Shown piece by piece: positions 32,314 through 43,520 of a DNA stretch of 64,000 bases (within the stretch, counting starts at the first letter, position 1; every line of letters starts with the position of its first letter). Where the stretch lies: assembly GCF_003286085.1 (NCBI RefSeq), contig NW_020825289.1:2356001-2420000 (forward strand). Reading direction: 5' to 3'. The notes beneath the pieces were generated by a model. It had not been told where the DNA came from. It did not search any database and saw only the letters and a list, made by a program, of their open reading frames with translations. The position numbers and the translations under genes were made by a program. The stretch is from Drosophila persimilis (taxonomy: Eukaryota; Arthropoda; Insecta; Diptera; Drosophilidae).

Positions 32314-32757
32314 CTAACCATGTCTAGCGTAGTGACTTGGCTTCTCTTTGGATGCCATGGGGCACCTGTGGCTGCCAGCTACATGTGTGTGGGGCTTGCC
32401 CTTTCCGGCGCAAAGGAAGCATTTTGCCTCATTGTGGCAGTCACTTATCTTGTGCTCCACAGAACCACAGCGGAAGCACCACCCGCTTCTGTCCACAGAG
32501 CTTCAGCAATTTAATGCAACGTGGCCGATCTCAAGACACCTGAAGCACTTTAACGGAAGGTTTCGCTCCCGTATGCGGCAGACGGACCATGCAACTTTAA
32601 CCTTTCCGACGGAGAGTGACTTTGTCGCAAGGGTCGCCGGCAGGCAAATAATAGCCCGCTGGGTGCCACCAAAGCCTGGGCGCAGACTCTTAATGGCGTC
32701 CGCATCGAGAGTGATCCCCATTTGCTCGCTGAAGGCCATCTCGTCCAAGTCGACCAT
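32314..32757 (-). pseudogene. R1-clade ORF1 C-terminal half with CCHC knuckles
   Basis: The gag-like ORF1 of the R1-clade element. It contains the RRM-like spacing block (GFGGTQRAIICLPA, VGKVKVAWSVCRIRE) followed by three CCHC knuckles (CFRCLEIGHVALNC, CFRCGSVEHKISDC, CFLCAGKGKPHTHVAGSHRC), the diagnostic three-knuckle tail of R1/I-type ORF1 proteins. One frame break lies between the first and second knuckle (about 32500). It ends in a TAG inside the ATG of ORF2 (32319-32321). Confidence 0.8.
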
Positions 32758-35049
32758 GTCTAGCCTCCTCTGTATAGGTGTCTGCGCGTCTCAATGCCTG
32801 ACGCCATGCTCCAATGCATATTGTGAAGGGACTCTCTTGACGACGACATACAGACCTTCAAATTAAGTCACCTAATGGACTAAGCCTGCATAGTTTTTAG
32901 ATATTCGAGCTATGCATCAGCCAGCCATGGAGTGGTCTTCGTATTCATTGGGGTCGTAAACCATTCTACAGAACTTCTACATAGACGACATGATATCTGG
33001 AGGCAATTCGGTCGAGGAAGTGCTAGATATTATTCGTCACGGATCTTCTTGCTCAAAGGAACTTTCGATTGCGGAAATGGTGTTCCAATTCCCCTGATGT
33101 GCTTCGTAAAAGTTTTCTGAAGCTGGATGACGCCAGTGATGTGACCAAAGTGCTTGGGCTCATTTGGGAGCCCCATAAGGACAACTTTTTGTTTACATTT
33201 GCTCCTCAAATCGTTGTTGGCAAGCACACTAAGCGTTCGGTGTTGTCAACCATTGCACGGTACATTGACAAGAGCGAAAATAATCATGCAGCGCATGTGG
33301 AGGGACAAGCCGCATTGGGATGAAAGTCTTCCTCAGCTTTGGAATCGGCCTGGACTGAGTTTTGCAAGGATTTCTTTACTGTCGGTCACGCTACATTTCC
33401 TCGTACTTCAACCTAAGACCCAGTTTGAATTGCATTGCTTCTATGATGCCAGCCTCCAGGCCTATGGGGCTTGTATCAATGCTCGTTCGTTTATGGATAC
33501 CGCCGCTGAAGTTCATTTGCTTTGTTCAAAGGCTAGGGTTGCCCCACTGAAAACACTCACGGTGCCTAAGCTTGAACTATGCGCAGCGTTCTTATTGGCC
33601 AATTTGCTTCGCGAAATCACGAAAATGGATACCTTTGACTGCCCAATCATTTGTGGATTCAACTGTGGTCCTGTCTTGGCTACGAGAGGAACCATCCAAA
33701 TTAAACGTTTTGTCTCTAACAAGATCTCGGCCATACAACAACTTACCAGGGGCATGAATTGGCGCTATGTGCCAACTAAAATGAACCCAGCTGACATTCT
33801 GTCAAAGGGACCCGCGCCTCAGGAGCTCTTGCATTCTAGTCTGTGGATAAATGGACCTGCCTTCTTGCAAGGAGAAAAATCTTTCTGGCCTGAACGGCGC
33901 TCGCTAAAAGTTAATCTTCCAGAAATTCGACATACGGTATAGCTTTCGTCTGGGCGTGTCGACATCTCGCTTTCGTTTAAGCATATCAGCTCATTTGTAG
34001 TTATGATGCACATTTTTGGTTATGTTCAGAAGTTCATCAGTAGGACGAAGTCACCGGATCTCTCAACTAAGGACCTTCGCAACGGATCGCTCTTGTTATG
34101 TCGCATCGTTCAACGGGCCCACCTGTTTCCTGAGTACCTTGCTCTACGGAAAGGGAACTGCGTAGACGCTTCCAGCAGAATCATCTCGCTTTCGCCGTTC
34201 ATACATGACTTCGGTCTTATTCGTGTTGGTGGCCGCCTGCGGCACTCAACTCTCGGCTTCGATGCATGCCAGCCAATCATTTTGCCCAAGGATCATCCAT
34301 TGACGTTCGCCATCATTGCACTTTCATCGAAATCATCCCCATGCTGGTCCGCGCTCGCTACTTGTAGCGATTCGCTTACAGTTTTGGCCTATCGGCCCAC
34401 AATTTTGTGGGCGCAAGGAACGAGCTAGAGGACCTTCGGCGGCTATTTATGAGCGGGAAGCATCGTGCTGCATATTTTCCTCAACAACGACTTCGACTGG
34501 AGATTCATACCGCCTCGCTCGCCGCATTTCGACGGCTTGTGGGAGGCAGCGGTGAAGAAGGCCAAACAGCATTTCTATGACGCATTGGGATCGTCACTTT
34601 TTGGATTCGACGAGCTGCGGACGTTGGTCTGCCAAATCCAGGCTGTAATGAATTCTCGTCCTCTTAACTCGATTTCAGAAAGCCTGAAGATCTTGGCGTC
34701 CTTACACCCGGACATTTGTTAATTGGTCGTCCGCTGATGGAGTTCCCTAAGCCAGACGTTACGGGTCTCAACCTCAACTGCCCAGCAGATTTTTTTGTAA
34801 GCGTTGGAGTGAGGAGCACCTGACTCTGCTTCAACAACGTGCCAAATGGCGCACATCCTGGTCCTGGTCAAAGATGTCGTTTGCATCAAGGATGAAAACT
34901 TGCCACCCTGCAGACCCCCTCTGGAACCACTCGTCGAGCCGTCAACAAGCTGTGCGTCCTTCCAGTTAAGGATCCTGTTAAAAGCCCTGGTCTTTCAATG
35001 GGGGGGAGCATTTTCGGAGCAGCAGCCGTTTATAGCTCAGTGTGTGTAT

Positions 35050-35129
35050 AAAGAGTGTATATTAGATTTGTGCGAAAAATGATTGTGTGTAGCGCCCAGA
35101 TTGAAGCGTTTCCGACCCTATAAAGTATA
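35050..35129 (+). mobile_element. DINE-1 fragment between BEL-2 and the errantivirus
   Basis: It contains gtatattagatttgtgcg, gtgtgtagcgcccaga and cgtttccgaccctataaag, the DINE-1 segment following the 5' stub at 26216. It ends at agtata, where the AGTTAAC end of the next element begins. Confidence 0.75.
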
Positions 35130-35273
35130 AGTTAACAAATGTTAATCAAAAAGGCCACTGGGCGGATCGACTTTCAGCAACTCCCTAACATCTATATCTC
35201 ATATATAAACCGAATTATCTATTATTAATAGAGCGATTAATTCAACATAAATCATAATTATACTCAATATTAC

Positions 35274-35288
35274 TGGCTCCCAACGCGA
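35274..35288 (+). promoter_or_regulatory. Primer-binding site of ERR-2, tRNA-Lys-like
   Basis: TGGCTCCCAACGCGA resembles the lysine tRNA primer site used by gypsy (TGGCGCCCAACG), with one change in the first 12 bases. It marks the 3' edge of the LTR remnant. Confidence 0.6.
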
Positions 35289-35741
35289 TGGAAAGCACCC
35301 ACGAGAAAGCTAAAGTACGGAGGCAACGCCGCTATAGAAAAAATTCGGTCGCAAAGTAATTGAAAAGATAAAAATTGTCAAAGAAAATAAATAAATAAAT
35401 AAAATATACCGAAAAACGAGCACAAACATAAATAAACATCAAAAACGAAGGGAACGACTATACAAAAATTTTTGAAAGAAACAAAACCAAAATCTGTTGC
35501 CCGTGTTTTTATGGGGGCGGATCGGATGAGCTGCTATCCAGCGCCGAATCGGAAGGTGTTGAAATGAAAAACGTCAGGGTGTACTTTCTCCAAGAAAAGG
35601 AGTATGATTCAGTGCATTTTTGTTTTTAGGTATAATTAAGTATGAATATTTGCGAATATGTGCACGACGCGGCAGCTTGTAGCGGTGGTGGAATCGTAAC
35701 TAAAAATCCTAGCTTAAACGTTATGCTGCGGTGAACGCCGT
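35289..35741 (+). other. ERR-2 leader, no gene
   Basis: AT-rich leader with aaataaataaataaaat and a few short frames. Nothing else was recognised before the gag remnant. Confidence 0.45.
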
Positions 35742-36775
35742 GTGGATAGTGGGTCGTGGATCTTCCGAGCGACCGTCCCGAGCACTGAACTACGACAAAG
35801 ACAAGTGGCGGTCAGAAATCATACTTTGCGTATGAGCATTCATCATAGCATTGAGGGAAGGGTAGAAAGGATGGACGTTGCGCAGCTGCAAGCCGCGGTA
35901 GTCGGCTCAGCGCTAGAGTTACAAAAAGCTGAAACTGAGCAGCGTTTTCAGGGGATGAACAATCAGATGCAGGCCCTAAAACTGCCCGCAACCGGTCACC
36001 ATGAATGAGGAGGTGGTGTTTAGATGCGGTAAAAACTCTGCCGGAGTTCCACGGGGTCCAGGAACAAATATGTCCAAGCGAGTAAAGGCTGCCTATGCAC
36101 TATACGAGAGGTACAAGGGGAGTGAGAGACACAACCGGGAGATCCTTATAATCAGAAATGGGATTAAAAGCCCCGCTAACATCGTTAGCACAGTCTTTAA
36201 CTTTGAGGCAATTATTAACCGCCTCGACTTCACATATTTGCTATGAGCAAAATTCTTGCTAAAGCGAGAACTCGCCACGCTCTGGCAAGGCGGCATGTCG
36301 ATCGTACAGTTTTATTAAGAGGTTGAGAAAAAACACACCCTTCTCACAAATAAGTCGATTATGTCACAAGACGCCGCACATGCGCAATTTCTTAATGAAA
36401 AGTTTATTTTAGGCCTTAAACGAAACCTCACAGATGTAATCTTTTGGCACAGCCCAAAGATTTGCCATCGGCATTGGCCATGGCTCAGGAAATCGAAATT
36501 AACCCCGATAGGCATGCGTTTACGGCCAATTTCGCAAGAGCAGTAGAGTATAAAAAACGAGTCAGGCACAACCAACCCGGAAAATATAAGCCCTATTATT
36601 ATAAAAGGCAGGGAAAAACCCTATTTTACACGCACGACCAAGGTAACCAACAGAAAAATGGCCACCGAGGCCAGGAAAAGGTGGAGAAGATTAATTTCGA
36701 CCCATCCTCTTCCGTCAATCAACGAACTTCCAAAGGCAGCAAAGACAAAATCCTTACCTGCTATGACTGCGATTA
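35742..36775 (+). pseudogene. ERR-2 gag remnant
   Basis: The frame from 36001 has the gag block MSKRVKAAYALYERYK and NIVSTVFNFEAIINRLDFTY, which stops at 36244. The next frames give SQDAAHAQFLNEKF, ILGLKRNLTDVIF and ALAMAQEIEINPDRHAF, then a basic tail ending CYDCD at 36773, where the knuckle is cut. This is the Gag layout of 17.6/297/gypsy-type elements. At least four frame breaks. Confidence 0.75.
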
Positions 36776-37095
36776 GCAACGGTCCCTAAGAGGGACATAC
36801 AAAAGGCCGGCAGGATCCCAGAAATTCTCTGACCAACGCAAAAAGAAGATAAATACATGTCCCGCAGACATACGAACAAAAATATGAAAAGTTAACAGAA
36901 AAGACAGTGGCTGAGATCTACGAATAAATTAATGGAGGGTATGGTTAGGTTAGGTTAAGGCGGTAGCCGGGAGGGGGAGATAAAGAAACCCCCGCCCCCC
37001 AAAGCTCTCTGGGACCTATAAGAGGAACATTGTGTTGCCGCATGGGCAACTGCCCCTTCTCGCTGCCTGAAACCGTGAGAGCAGACTACAGCAGG

Positions 37096-39450
37096 TTAAG
37101 GGCAGTCCCATCCGGAGGCTTGCATGAATTTGGACAAGGTCCCTGGCTTGATTTCGGACAGGTCCGAAATGTCCATGAGGAAAGCGGCCCCGAGAATACG
37201 AAGACGATGATTTCCAAGGGCTGGGCAGTGGCAGAAGAAGTGGGGGACCGATTCCTCCTCTTCCTCATCGCGACAACCTCTGCAGAAGATGTTATGAGGG
37301 ATTAACAGTCTAGAGGCATGAGTGCCGATCTGCCAGTGTCCCGTAATAGCTCGAGGAGCTGCAGAGCACTTTGCTCTGCTGAGTCTATACAGCTCTGCTG
37401 AGCGCTTCATCGACCGATATGGCTATATCAATCTTGAGACTTTACAGGAAGCGGTTTTCTTCCACCGCCTATTGGCATTTTGCTCGAACGATTCATGCGT
37501 GAGGAGCCTGAAAGTAGCCAAAGGCATCGCTACTTGCTCCCTCTCCGATAGGAGAGGAATCGTAGTACCCTGCCAGGCTACCTCGTCGGCGGCGTCGTTC
37601 CCCTCGATGTCCCAGTGGCCGGGGACCTATATAAGGAAAAGATCTAACTGCTCTGCGATTTCGTGCAGAGACCTGCGGCAGTCATTTACAGTCGCTGAGC
37701 TCGACGATATTGAGCCTAGAGCTTAAATAGCTGCTTGGCTGTCCGAGAAGACGCACACTAAGTGCGAGTCTAGAGGTAGTTTGGAGACGATAGCAATGGC
37801 CTCCTTGATGGCTACAACCTCCGCTTGGAACACACTACAGTGATCAGGGAGCCTGAAGCAATAACTGATGTTCAGCTCGCTGCAGTAGACTCCGCCTCCC
37901 ACGCGGCCGTCTACTTTGAGCCATCAGTGTAGAAGTGAACCGCATTTGCAGGTCCTGTCCTCTCTGGTAATTGCGGCAGTCTCTCTCTGCCATGCGTTGA
38001 ACTCTACTGAGTCTGTTAAGACAATTTCTTTTGTCTAGTTCTGGCCACCATACTTCCACTCCATAGAGCAAGATTGGTCGTATGATGGCGGTGTATAGCC
38101 ACCGAACTATATATGGGGTCATTACCAATTTTATTCCGATTGCTTTCCTGCCTGTATAAAGGGCCACTGTGGCCTTCTCTACTCTATCCTCTATGCTCAG
38201 TTTCCAATCGAGCTTTCTGTCTAGGATTAGGCCAAGATACTTGGCATTATTGCTAAAAACTAGCGCCTCCCTTAGCGCCTTCTTAGTGAAAATCACAAGT
38301 TCCGTTTCAGACGGGCTAACTCCTAGCCATTGCCGTGAGAGTACTTGTCATGCACTCACACAACGTCTGCGGAAATTTTCCGGAGAATTCTATAGCAACA
38401 TCGTCTGCATACGCCACCACACGTCAGCCACCCCAGTCACCGAGTCAGAGGACGCCCTCTGCGGTGTGCCTCTGCTGACAAATCTGGTGCACGTTGACGT
38501 CTCCAGTGATGCCTCAACCGTCCTGCATTGTAGCATCTGATCGATCAGTCTGTTTCGGTGGATCTTCCTTTGATAGGCTTGATAGGCATGCTGGAGATCG
38601 GACTGGGCGAAATACACGCCGTGAGATGCAGCCTCAGGAGCCGTTCCATCGCCTTCAGAAGAAAAGACGATAGACTAATGTGTCTGAAATCTTTTGGGGC
38701 AGTGTGCGAGGGCTTGCCTGCCGTGGGTATAAATACGACTTTGGTCTGAAGCGAGGTGTCAGGGAGAAAATTTCCTCGTAAATAATTTTGAGCCAGGTAT
38801 TGGATTTATGTCCCGCGTGAATCAGTTGGGTATGAAAAATGCCGTCTGGCTCCGTGAACTTGAAAGGTTTAAAGCTTTTTATCGCCCAGGAAATATTCTC
38901 CTTGCTTAGCAGGCTCAGGATGGCATTTGAGATGATAGAAGGAGGCACAAAGTAGTTGGGTCTGTTTTCATCGCAGATAGAGAACTGAGTTCTTCAAATA
39001 GCCCAGGGTGGGTGTTGTCTTCGAGAGAACTCTGCGCAAGCGCGAAGCTTCTGAGTTGTTCTCGATTTCGTTGCAGGACTTACGCCAGGAAGCGCGTTTG
39101 GCTTTCCTAAGTTCTTTATTGTAGGCTGACAGACTGGCCTTGTACTCGGCCCAGTTTTGCTCAACGAGTCTCCGGTAGGCTTTCCGGAGTTCCCACAGTT
39201 TCGGATTCCATAATTCAGGTTTCCTTCGGCCTCTGTTCTTGCCAGAGGGGCAGGCTTTATTGGGCACCTTATTGCAGGTGTCGGTGAAGATCTTAAGAAG
39301 ACGAGTCGTGGCCTCGCTGCAAAACTCCTCCTCAAGTGGGTTCTCAGGTAGAATACGACAGAGGTAATCAGAGTACCGAGTCCAGCTTGTCCGCCTGATG
39401 TTCCGGAAACGAACTGGCTTCGGTACTGAGAAGGAGAAAACAGTTTCCAC
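37096..39450 (-). pseudogene. LOA-2 ORF2 remnant
   Basis: 39450-38968 carries the endonuclease end and linker (WNPKLWELRKAYR). 38948-38655 has RT start (EPDGIFHTQLI, LPQKISD out of frame). 38617-38390 has VSRGTP and the catalytic region in a second frame. 38296-37844 has AKYLGLILDRKLDWKL and YTAIIRPILLYGVEVWW. RNase H follows with an intact first Asp (FYTDGSK near 37915), then LPDHCSVFQAE, DSQAAI and WDIEGND. The end block (HNIFCRGCRDEEEE, HFFCHCPALGNHR) matches the CCHC tail of LOA-1. Breaks separate every block. Confidence 0.82.
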
Positions 39451-39599
39451 GTACCTGTGGTCCGAGAAGGAGTGTTCTTCTAGGCCCCTCCAGGATACAA
39501 TGTTACTCTGTATTTCATGAGAGGCAAGCGTGAGGTCCAGGACCTCCTGTTGGTTTTTAATGACGAAGGTGTGGTCACCTAGCTGACTAGCGGGATCCT

Positions 39600-40160
39600 C
39601 CGCTGAGCGTTGCCGTTTGTTGGGGGCCTTGGCTGCGCCGTTTCCGGCTAAGTCTGGCTGGAAATGTGGCAGGATTGAGGAGGCTCACAGCCTCTGCTCC
39701 TTTCCTTCGGCTGACGACCTGAAGGTTGGGTCATCGTTGGCCAAGATGAAAGCCGCTCGTCTCCAGTCCTGGTGAGAATGCTTTGCTCCCCGTTGTGCAG
39801 GGACCCTACCTGTCGGGCCTCATTGGGTTCTTCGGACCCGAAGCGCTTACCAGCCGCGATTTCGCTGGTAATTTCACTGAGAGTTTTCTTCGATCCGCCC
39901 GACTACCATTCGCCAGCATCCTGGCAGAGACATGACTGTGCCAGGACCTATTTCCAGCCGCCCTCAGTCTATAGTCGCACTTCCGATGGTGTGTACAGCT
40001 ACGGCGGGTGACGGTTCGCTCGCAACCCTCAGTACCCTGGGTGTGGGATACAGGCACCGGGTGTTCCGAAGTGGCTGCGCGTCATTCCGAGTTTACAGTT
40101 GTGCGAGCCGATCCGCCATCTGTTTATCCCCCTGTAGCACCCGATGGCTGACGGCCATGC
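39600..40160 (-). pseudogene. LOA-2 ORF1 and 5' untranslated remnant
   Basis: Short minus-strand frames (40057-39806, and APNKRQRSAEDPAS near 39630) have the lysine/arginine/serine bias of LOA ORF1. They lack a continuous frame, and the DUF4780-like block was not certain. The left edge at 40160 is set by the target duplication. Confidence 0.5.
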
Positions 40161-40168
40161 AGGGTATG

Positions 40169-42345
40169 ACATTGACACCAATTTTTTAAGGGGAGAGTCC
40201 CAGCTCCCGTTCGTCAACCAAACAGTAGCGGGGAGAACACTAATCTTCTTAAAAGACACGGGGGCCGCTAAGAACTATATCAAGTTTCAGCTAGTTGTCC
40301 CTGTGGGAACCCCATGTATTGTGAAGTTACTGCACTGCTTCAACAAAGTAAAAAAAATAGTGCTACCTTACCATCTTAGGCATAAAAAGACATTTTTTCA
40401 TCTTTCTAGAGCTATCAACATTCGATGCCATTAACCATTAACCTGGGGACGAAAAACACTTCACTTTATAAATAACTCTAAGGAGATTCTGTTCCTCTAG
40501 TAACCCAGAGTCAACTTCACAAGGGTGGATGACATTGAGGTACCACCAACAGATAACTGTGTTAGCCACAATCAGGACCGAAGACGAGGAACCAATCTAC
40601 TCAAAAATGTTATTTACTGATAGGATCCACTGATCTTGTCTATGACGACGTAACGGACTTATTGTAGAAGAAAATTATTCCATCCGGGTCTCCGTACAAC
40701 AATATCATTTGGGTTTTCGGTAAGAAAGGAACCAATGACTTAGATTCAAGCAAAAAACGGTTAGTCTTCCGCAAATTGAACTCAAAATCCATACACTTTC
40801 ATATCTGGGAAAATCAAGATACTTCACCACCCTTGATCTAAAGTCTGGGTACCATCAGAAACATATCGGGAACAGTCCATAGTATGGGCAGTCCGTGTAC
40901 GTTGACGAGGTCATTCATTGTATTATCATGTCAAAGACATTGACACTGTATTCAGCAGCCTCTATAACGCGAATATAAGGGTTTGAAAAGAAAAATTCCT
41001 ACTCTTGAAGGACAATGTGAAGTTCCTTGGCTTTGTTTTGTCAACTGAAGGCACAAGAATACGCCTTGACAAAGCAAAGCCATTCAGGAACTTAAACTGC
41101 CCTCCAACTTGTTCGGTGTAAGATCTTTCATAGGACTTTCCAGTTACTGTAGGTGCTTCATAAAGCACTTTGTTCAAATTGCAAGACCTACTACCAATAC
41201 TTTAAAGGGAGTAAATGGTAAGGTCAGCAAGTAGCGCTCGTAATTCATTTTTGTTCACTTTGACGATGTACAACAATAAGCCTTTGAAAAGCTTAGAACA
41301 TTTTGGTGCCAGAAGACGTCTTTCTCCTTTACCAGGACATTAACCCGCCGTTTTAACTAACCACTGTCACAAAAAAACAGACCAATAACTATGATATTTA
41401 GGACCCTTAAAAATAGATAACTAAGCTATGCAATCAATGAAAGGGAGTTGTTAGCCATAGACTGAGCACTGGATACGTTGCGCCACTACATATATGGGAA
41501 AAGCGACACAAGCATTTGCACAGACCATCAGATGCTGATTTTTTGAGTTTCTGACAGGGTTAACAGGAATTCGCGATTTGATGACTATGGCGCAATGGTC
41601 TCCGAAAAATCAGGCAAGGAGATTCATGTAGAGGATGCGCTTTCGCGGCAGAAAATTAATGTCTTAGAAACTCCAAGTCGGTCAGAAAATTTTTCAGCCG
41701 CGAAACTCTTCTTGACTTCATCAAGGAGTCGGCTAGGAGTCATTATTGCCATTCGTTGCACCTTGCCAGCAAAGGCCAATATTCTGCAGAATTACCTGGT
41801 CAAAACATTCCCTGACACAACATTACGGTACTGCAAGACCCTTTTGAGGGATGTAACCAACGACGGAGAACGAATCGAACGAATCTGCAGAACACAATAG
41901 GTCGCTTAGAGCAGCCCAAGAGAATGTGAAGTAGGTGCTGCGCGATTATTACATTCGTAGAAGAGGTAGTGATAAGCTGCAGGTTATGCCAAAAAGCCAA
42001 ATATGCTGGGCAAAAAATCAGGAATGGGGCGTAACACCATTACCCGTAAGGGTGGGCGAATTAATCCAAATTGAAATATTCTCCACAGCAGGGAAATATT
42101 TCATTACTGCAGTCGACAAACTTTCCAAGTGAAGTTGCCGATTATAAAATCGGTAAACATTTTTCCGAGTATCAGAACAAAATACTGTGACAATGGGGCA
42201 GCCTTTAATTCAGAGACCATTCGGTCTTTGTTAAAGAACCAGTTCGACATTCATGTTGCAAACTCCCCACTGTTTCACAGCACATCAAACGGACAGGCGA
42301 AGCGATTTCACAGCAACCTGAACACAGCAACGGCGAATAAATGAT
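40169..42345 (+). pseudogene. ERR-2 pol: protease, RT, RNase H, integrase remnants
   Basis: 40169-40435 has the gypsy protease block LPFVNQTVAGRTL and FLKDTGAAKNY, where the catalytic triplet DTG remains. RT is shattered between 40600 and 41170 (FTTLDLKSGYHQ-like near 40830; FLGFVLSTEGTRI near 41030). RNase H-type sequence near 41400-41500 has lost its frame. 41595-42130 shows integrase start (MPKSQICWAKNQ, knuckle-distal EIFSTAGKYFITAVDKLSK). 42129-42344 has CDNGAAFNSETIRSLL and NSPLFHSTSNGQAKRFH. Stops lie every 20-60 codons. The same integrase region recurs at 45404-46330. Confidence 0.75.
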
Positions 42346-42698
42346 ACAGTTGAACTATTCATTCTAACAACTAACAAGTACAACCGAACGATCCAGTCGG
42401 TCGCAAATAGGACACCCACTGATGTAGTGCATTCAAGCAGCGTCATTGCAAATGAAATAATGTTGTTGTTAACGAGGGCTCAACGGGAACTTAGGAGACA
42501 AGTTTTAGTAATGAAAGTAGGACTCTAAGAGATAAGATAACTCCTCTGAGCGTCGAGAAGAATGTAGAAGCAGATTTGTGGACCACTGTTCTCATAAAAG
42601 AGAGGTCCACAAAGACAAATTGAGGTAGATTTTGTAGCACAGCGCTAAGTTCCAAGACGCCAACTTTTATTGGGAATATAAAAATAGCTAATGTTTTA

Positions 42699-43480
42699 AT
42701 GTTTTTCTTCAATTCTACTAGAAACATCAACAAGTATTTCTGCAGCCTTATAATCCTACTATGGACAACCGTAACTGACTCGAAGCTGACAGACTACTCG
42801 CACGCGAATTACATCCCCATAGTCGACGGACGGACGGTAATATGGAACGAGACTTTTTACGTACTCCACTCGACGAACCTGACGGAATACGAACAATTCA
42901 TCCAAGAGACGATAGAGATGAGGGACGTGTTTCTTCAAACGCACATAAGGACGATACTTTAGACGGATACGAGACAATTTTTGACACTGAACTCAGCATT
43001 AAGAGTTCACCAAAGGCAAGCCAGTAGTCTAAATATCCTTGGGACAGCTATGAAAGTCATTTCAGGGACGCCGGACTTCAACGATCTACAAGGAACACGA
43101 CTGGTTGGGTATGGACTAGCAATATACAGATAACTATCAATTCATAGACTGAAGCACACATTAATACCCTGACCGAAACTGTAAACCAACTACTGAAGGT
43201 GAACAAAATATGAAAAATAAATACTGCACCTTTACGAATCCCTCTTGACCCGCAATAGACTTTTAATCATAAATCGAGTAATTGATTTGGAGGCAATTTT
43301 GAATGAAAGTTTCACCAGTATCAGCGTAACCCAATTATTGCGCGCTGCCAATGTCAGGGTACTAGTTAATAAGTAATTAATAGTATTTGTCATTGAGATA
43401 CCTAGATCTAAATTTATCTGTAAGAAAATAACTATTTTCCCTGTCGACCGATACATACGCATCTAACAGACAATTTTCCA
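42699..43480 (+). pseudogene. ERR-2 env-like remnant
   Basis: 42699-42962 starts with a hydrophobic leader (CSLIILLWTTV) followed by a segment like the start of errantivirus envelope proteins. The frame moves at about 42960 and again near 43030. A further env-type stretch is readable at about 43240-43400 only across stops. No furin site or membrane helix was found. It is an old inactive copy. Confidence 0.6.
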
Positions 43481-43520
43481 GAAAAATCTAGTTTTCAAAA
43501 TAATCGGACATTTGGTTTAG

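Larger units (their letters stand above)
29590..32321 (-). pseudogene. R1-clade ORF2: endonuclease and RT
   Basis: It starts at 32321 (MVRFYQINLNHCEAA; then IISEPYLSPE followed by a TGA near 32190). The endonuclease body is at 32133-31654 (GDFNAWAQEWG, SDHETLVF). RT is at 31462-30947 (FRPICLID, NGFRRGKSTVDAI, FTLDIRNAFNSVKW, AGVPQGSRMGPLLWN) and, after the MITE, at 30379-29594 (SADDVALTV, AHKTEAVLV, IRYLGVMID). Without the MITE the RT frame is continuous at LLWNIAY and VVRLAL. The catalytic box reads SADD instead of the usual YADD. The C-terminal Cys/His end is in 29594-29700. Confidence 0.8.
29251..32890 (-). mobile_element. R1-clade non-LTR retrotransposon inserted in BEL-2
   Basis: A minus-strand element with ORF1 zinc-knuckle region (about 32860-32314), ORF2 endonuclease (32321-31654) and RT (31462 to about 29594). 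It lies between BEL-2 RT codons. ORF1 and ORF2 overlap in ATGGTTAG (stop of ORF1 inside the start of ORF2), as in R1-type elements. The 5' part of ORF1 is missing. It is interrupted by a hAT-type MITE. No rDNA flank is present, so it is not a 28S-resident R1. Confidence 0.8.
28050..34985 (+). pseudogene. BEL-2 pol: protease, RT, RNase H, integrase pieces
   Basis: 28153-28557 is a DUF1758-type protease (ALLDSGSQLHFIT, active site DSG intact). 28645-29250 is the A17/RT start (FWEVEHI, LRVVFDG, LMSGPTI). After the R1-clade insert the RT resumes at about 32897 (RAMHQ, YIDDMISGG). 33069-33942 has RNase H with FYDASLQAYGAC, KARVAPLKTLTVPKLEL and VPTKMNPADI. 34003-34428 and 34465-34722 hold integrase zinc-binding and core remnants (HFDGLWEAAVKKAK). 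Stops and shifts occur at 28555, 33120, 33310, 33940 and 34425. Integrase is missing about 250 bases of the core. Confidence 0.8.
26241..35037 (+). mobile_element. BEL/Pao element BEL-2, decayed, with nested insert
   Basis: It starts at an LTR (gttcggagcagcagccg, about 26241-26525), followed by a primer site (TGGTGTCAGAGTGGC near 26529), gag (26979-28070), pol (28050-34985), a G-rich polypurine tract (tgggggggagca at about 34999) and the first 27 bases of the 3' LTR (ending near 35037). An R1-clade element occupies 29251-32890 and about 190 bp of pol are lost at that site. It is inserted in DINE-1. No clear duplication was found, because the 3' LTR is truncated. Confidence 0.8.
36944..40160 (-). 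mobile_element. LOA-clade element LOA-2, partly deleted
   Basis: A minus-strand insertion in ERR-2 flanked by AGGGTATG (36936-36943 and 40161-40168). The 3' end reads gttaggttaggttaagg on the plus strand, as in LOA-1. Order: ORF1 fragments (40057-39600), a large deletion of ORF1 end and most endonuclease, endonuclease end and linker (39450-38968), RT start (38948-38655), YADD region (38617-38390), RT end (38296-37844), RNase H (about 37910-37410) and Cys/His tail (37410-37096). Compared with LOA-1 it lacks about 2.1 kb. Confidence 0.85.
35130..43520 (+). mobile_element. Errantivirus-type (gypsy-like) element ERR-2, decayed
   Basis: It begins AGTTAAC in the TATA stretch of DINE-1, the target preference of errantiviruses. 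A short LTR remnant (35130-35273), a tRNA-Lys-like primer site, gag (35742-36775), protease (40169-40435), RT (about 40600-41170), RNase H/linker, integrase (41640-42345) and env-like sequence (42699-43480) follow. LOA-2 splits it between gag and protease with an AGGGTATG duplication. All genes are full of stops. No 3' LTR was identified, so the right edge is approximate. Confidence 0.75.
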
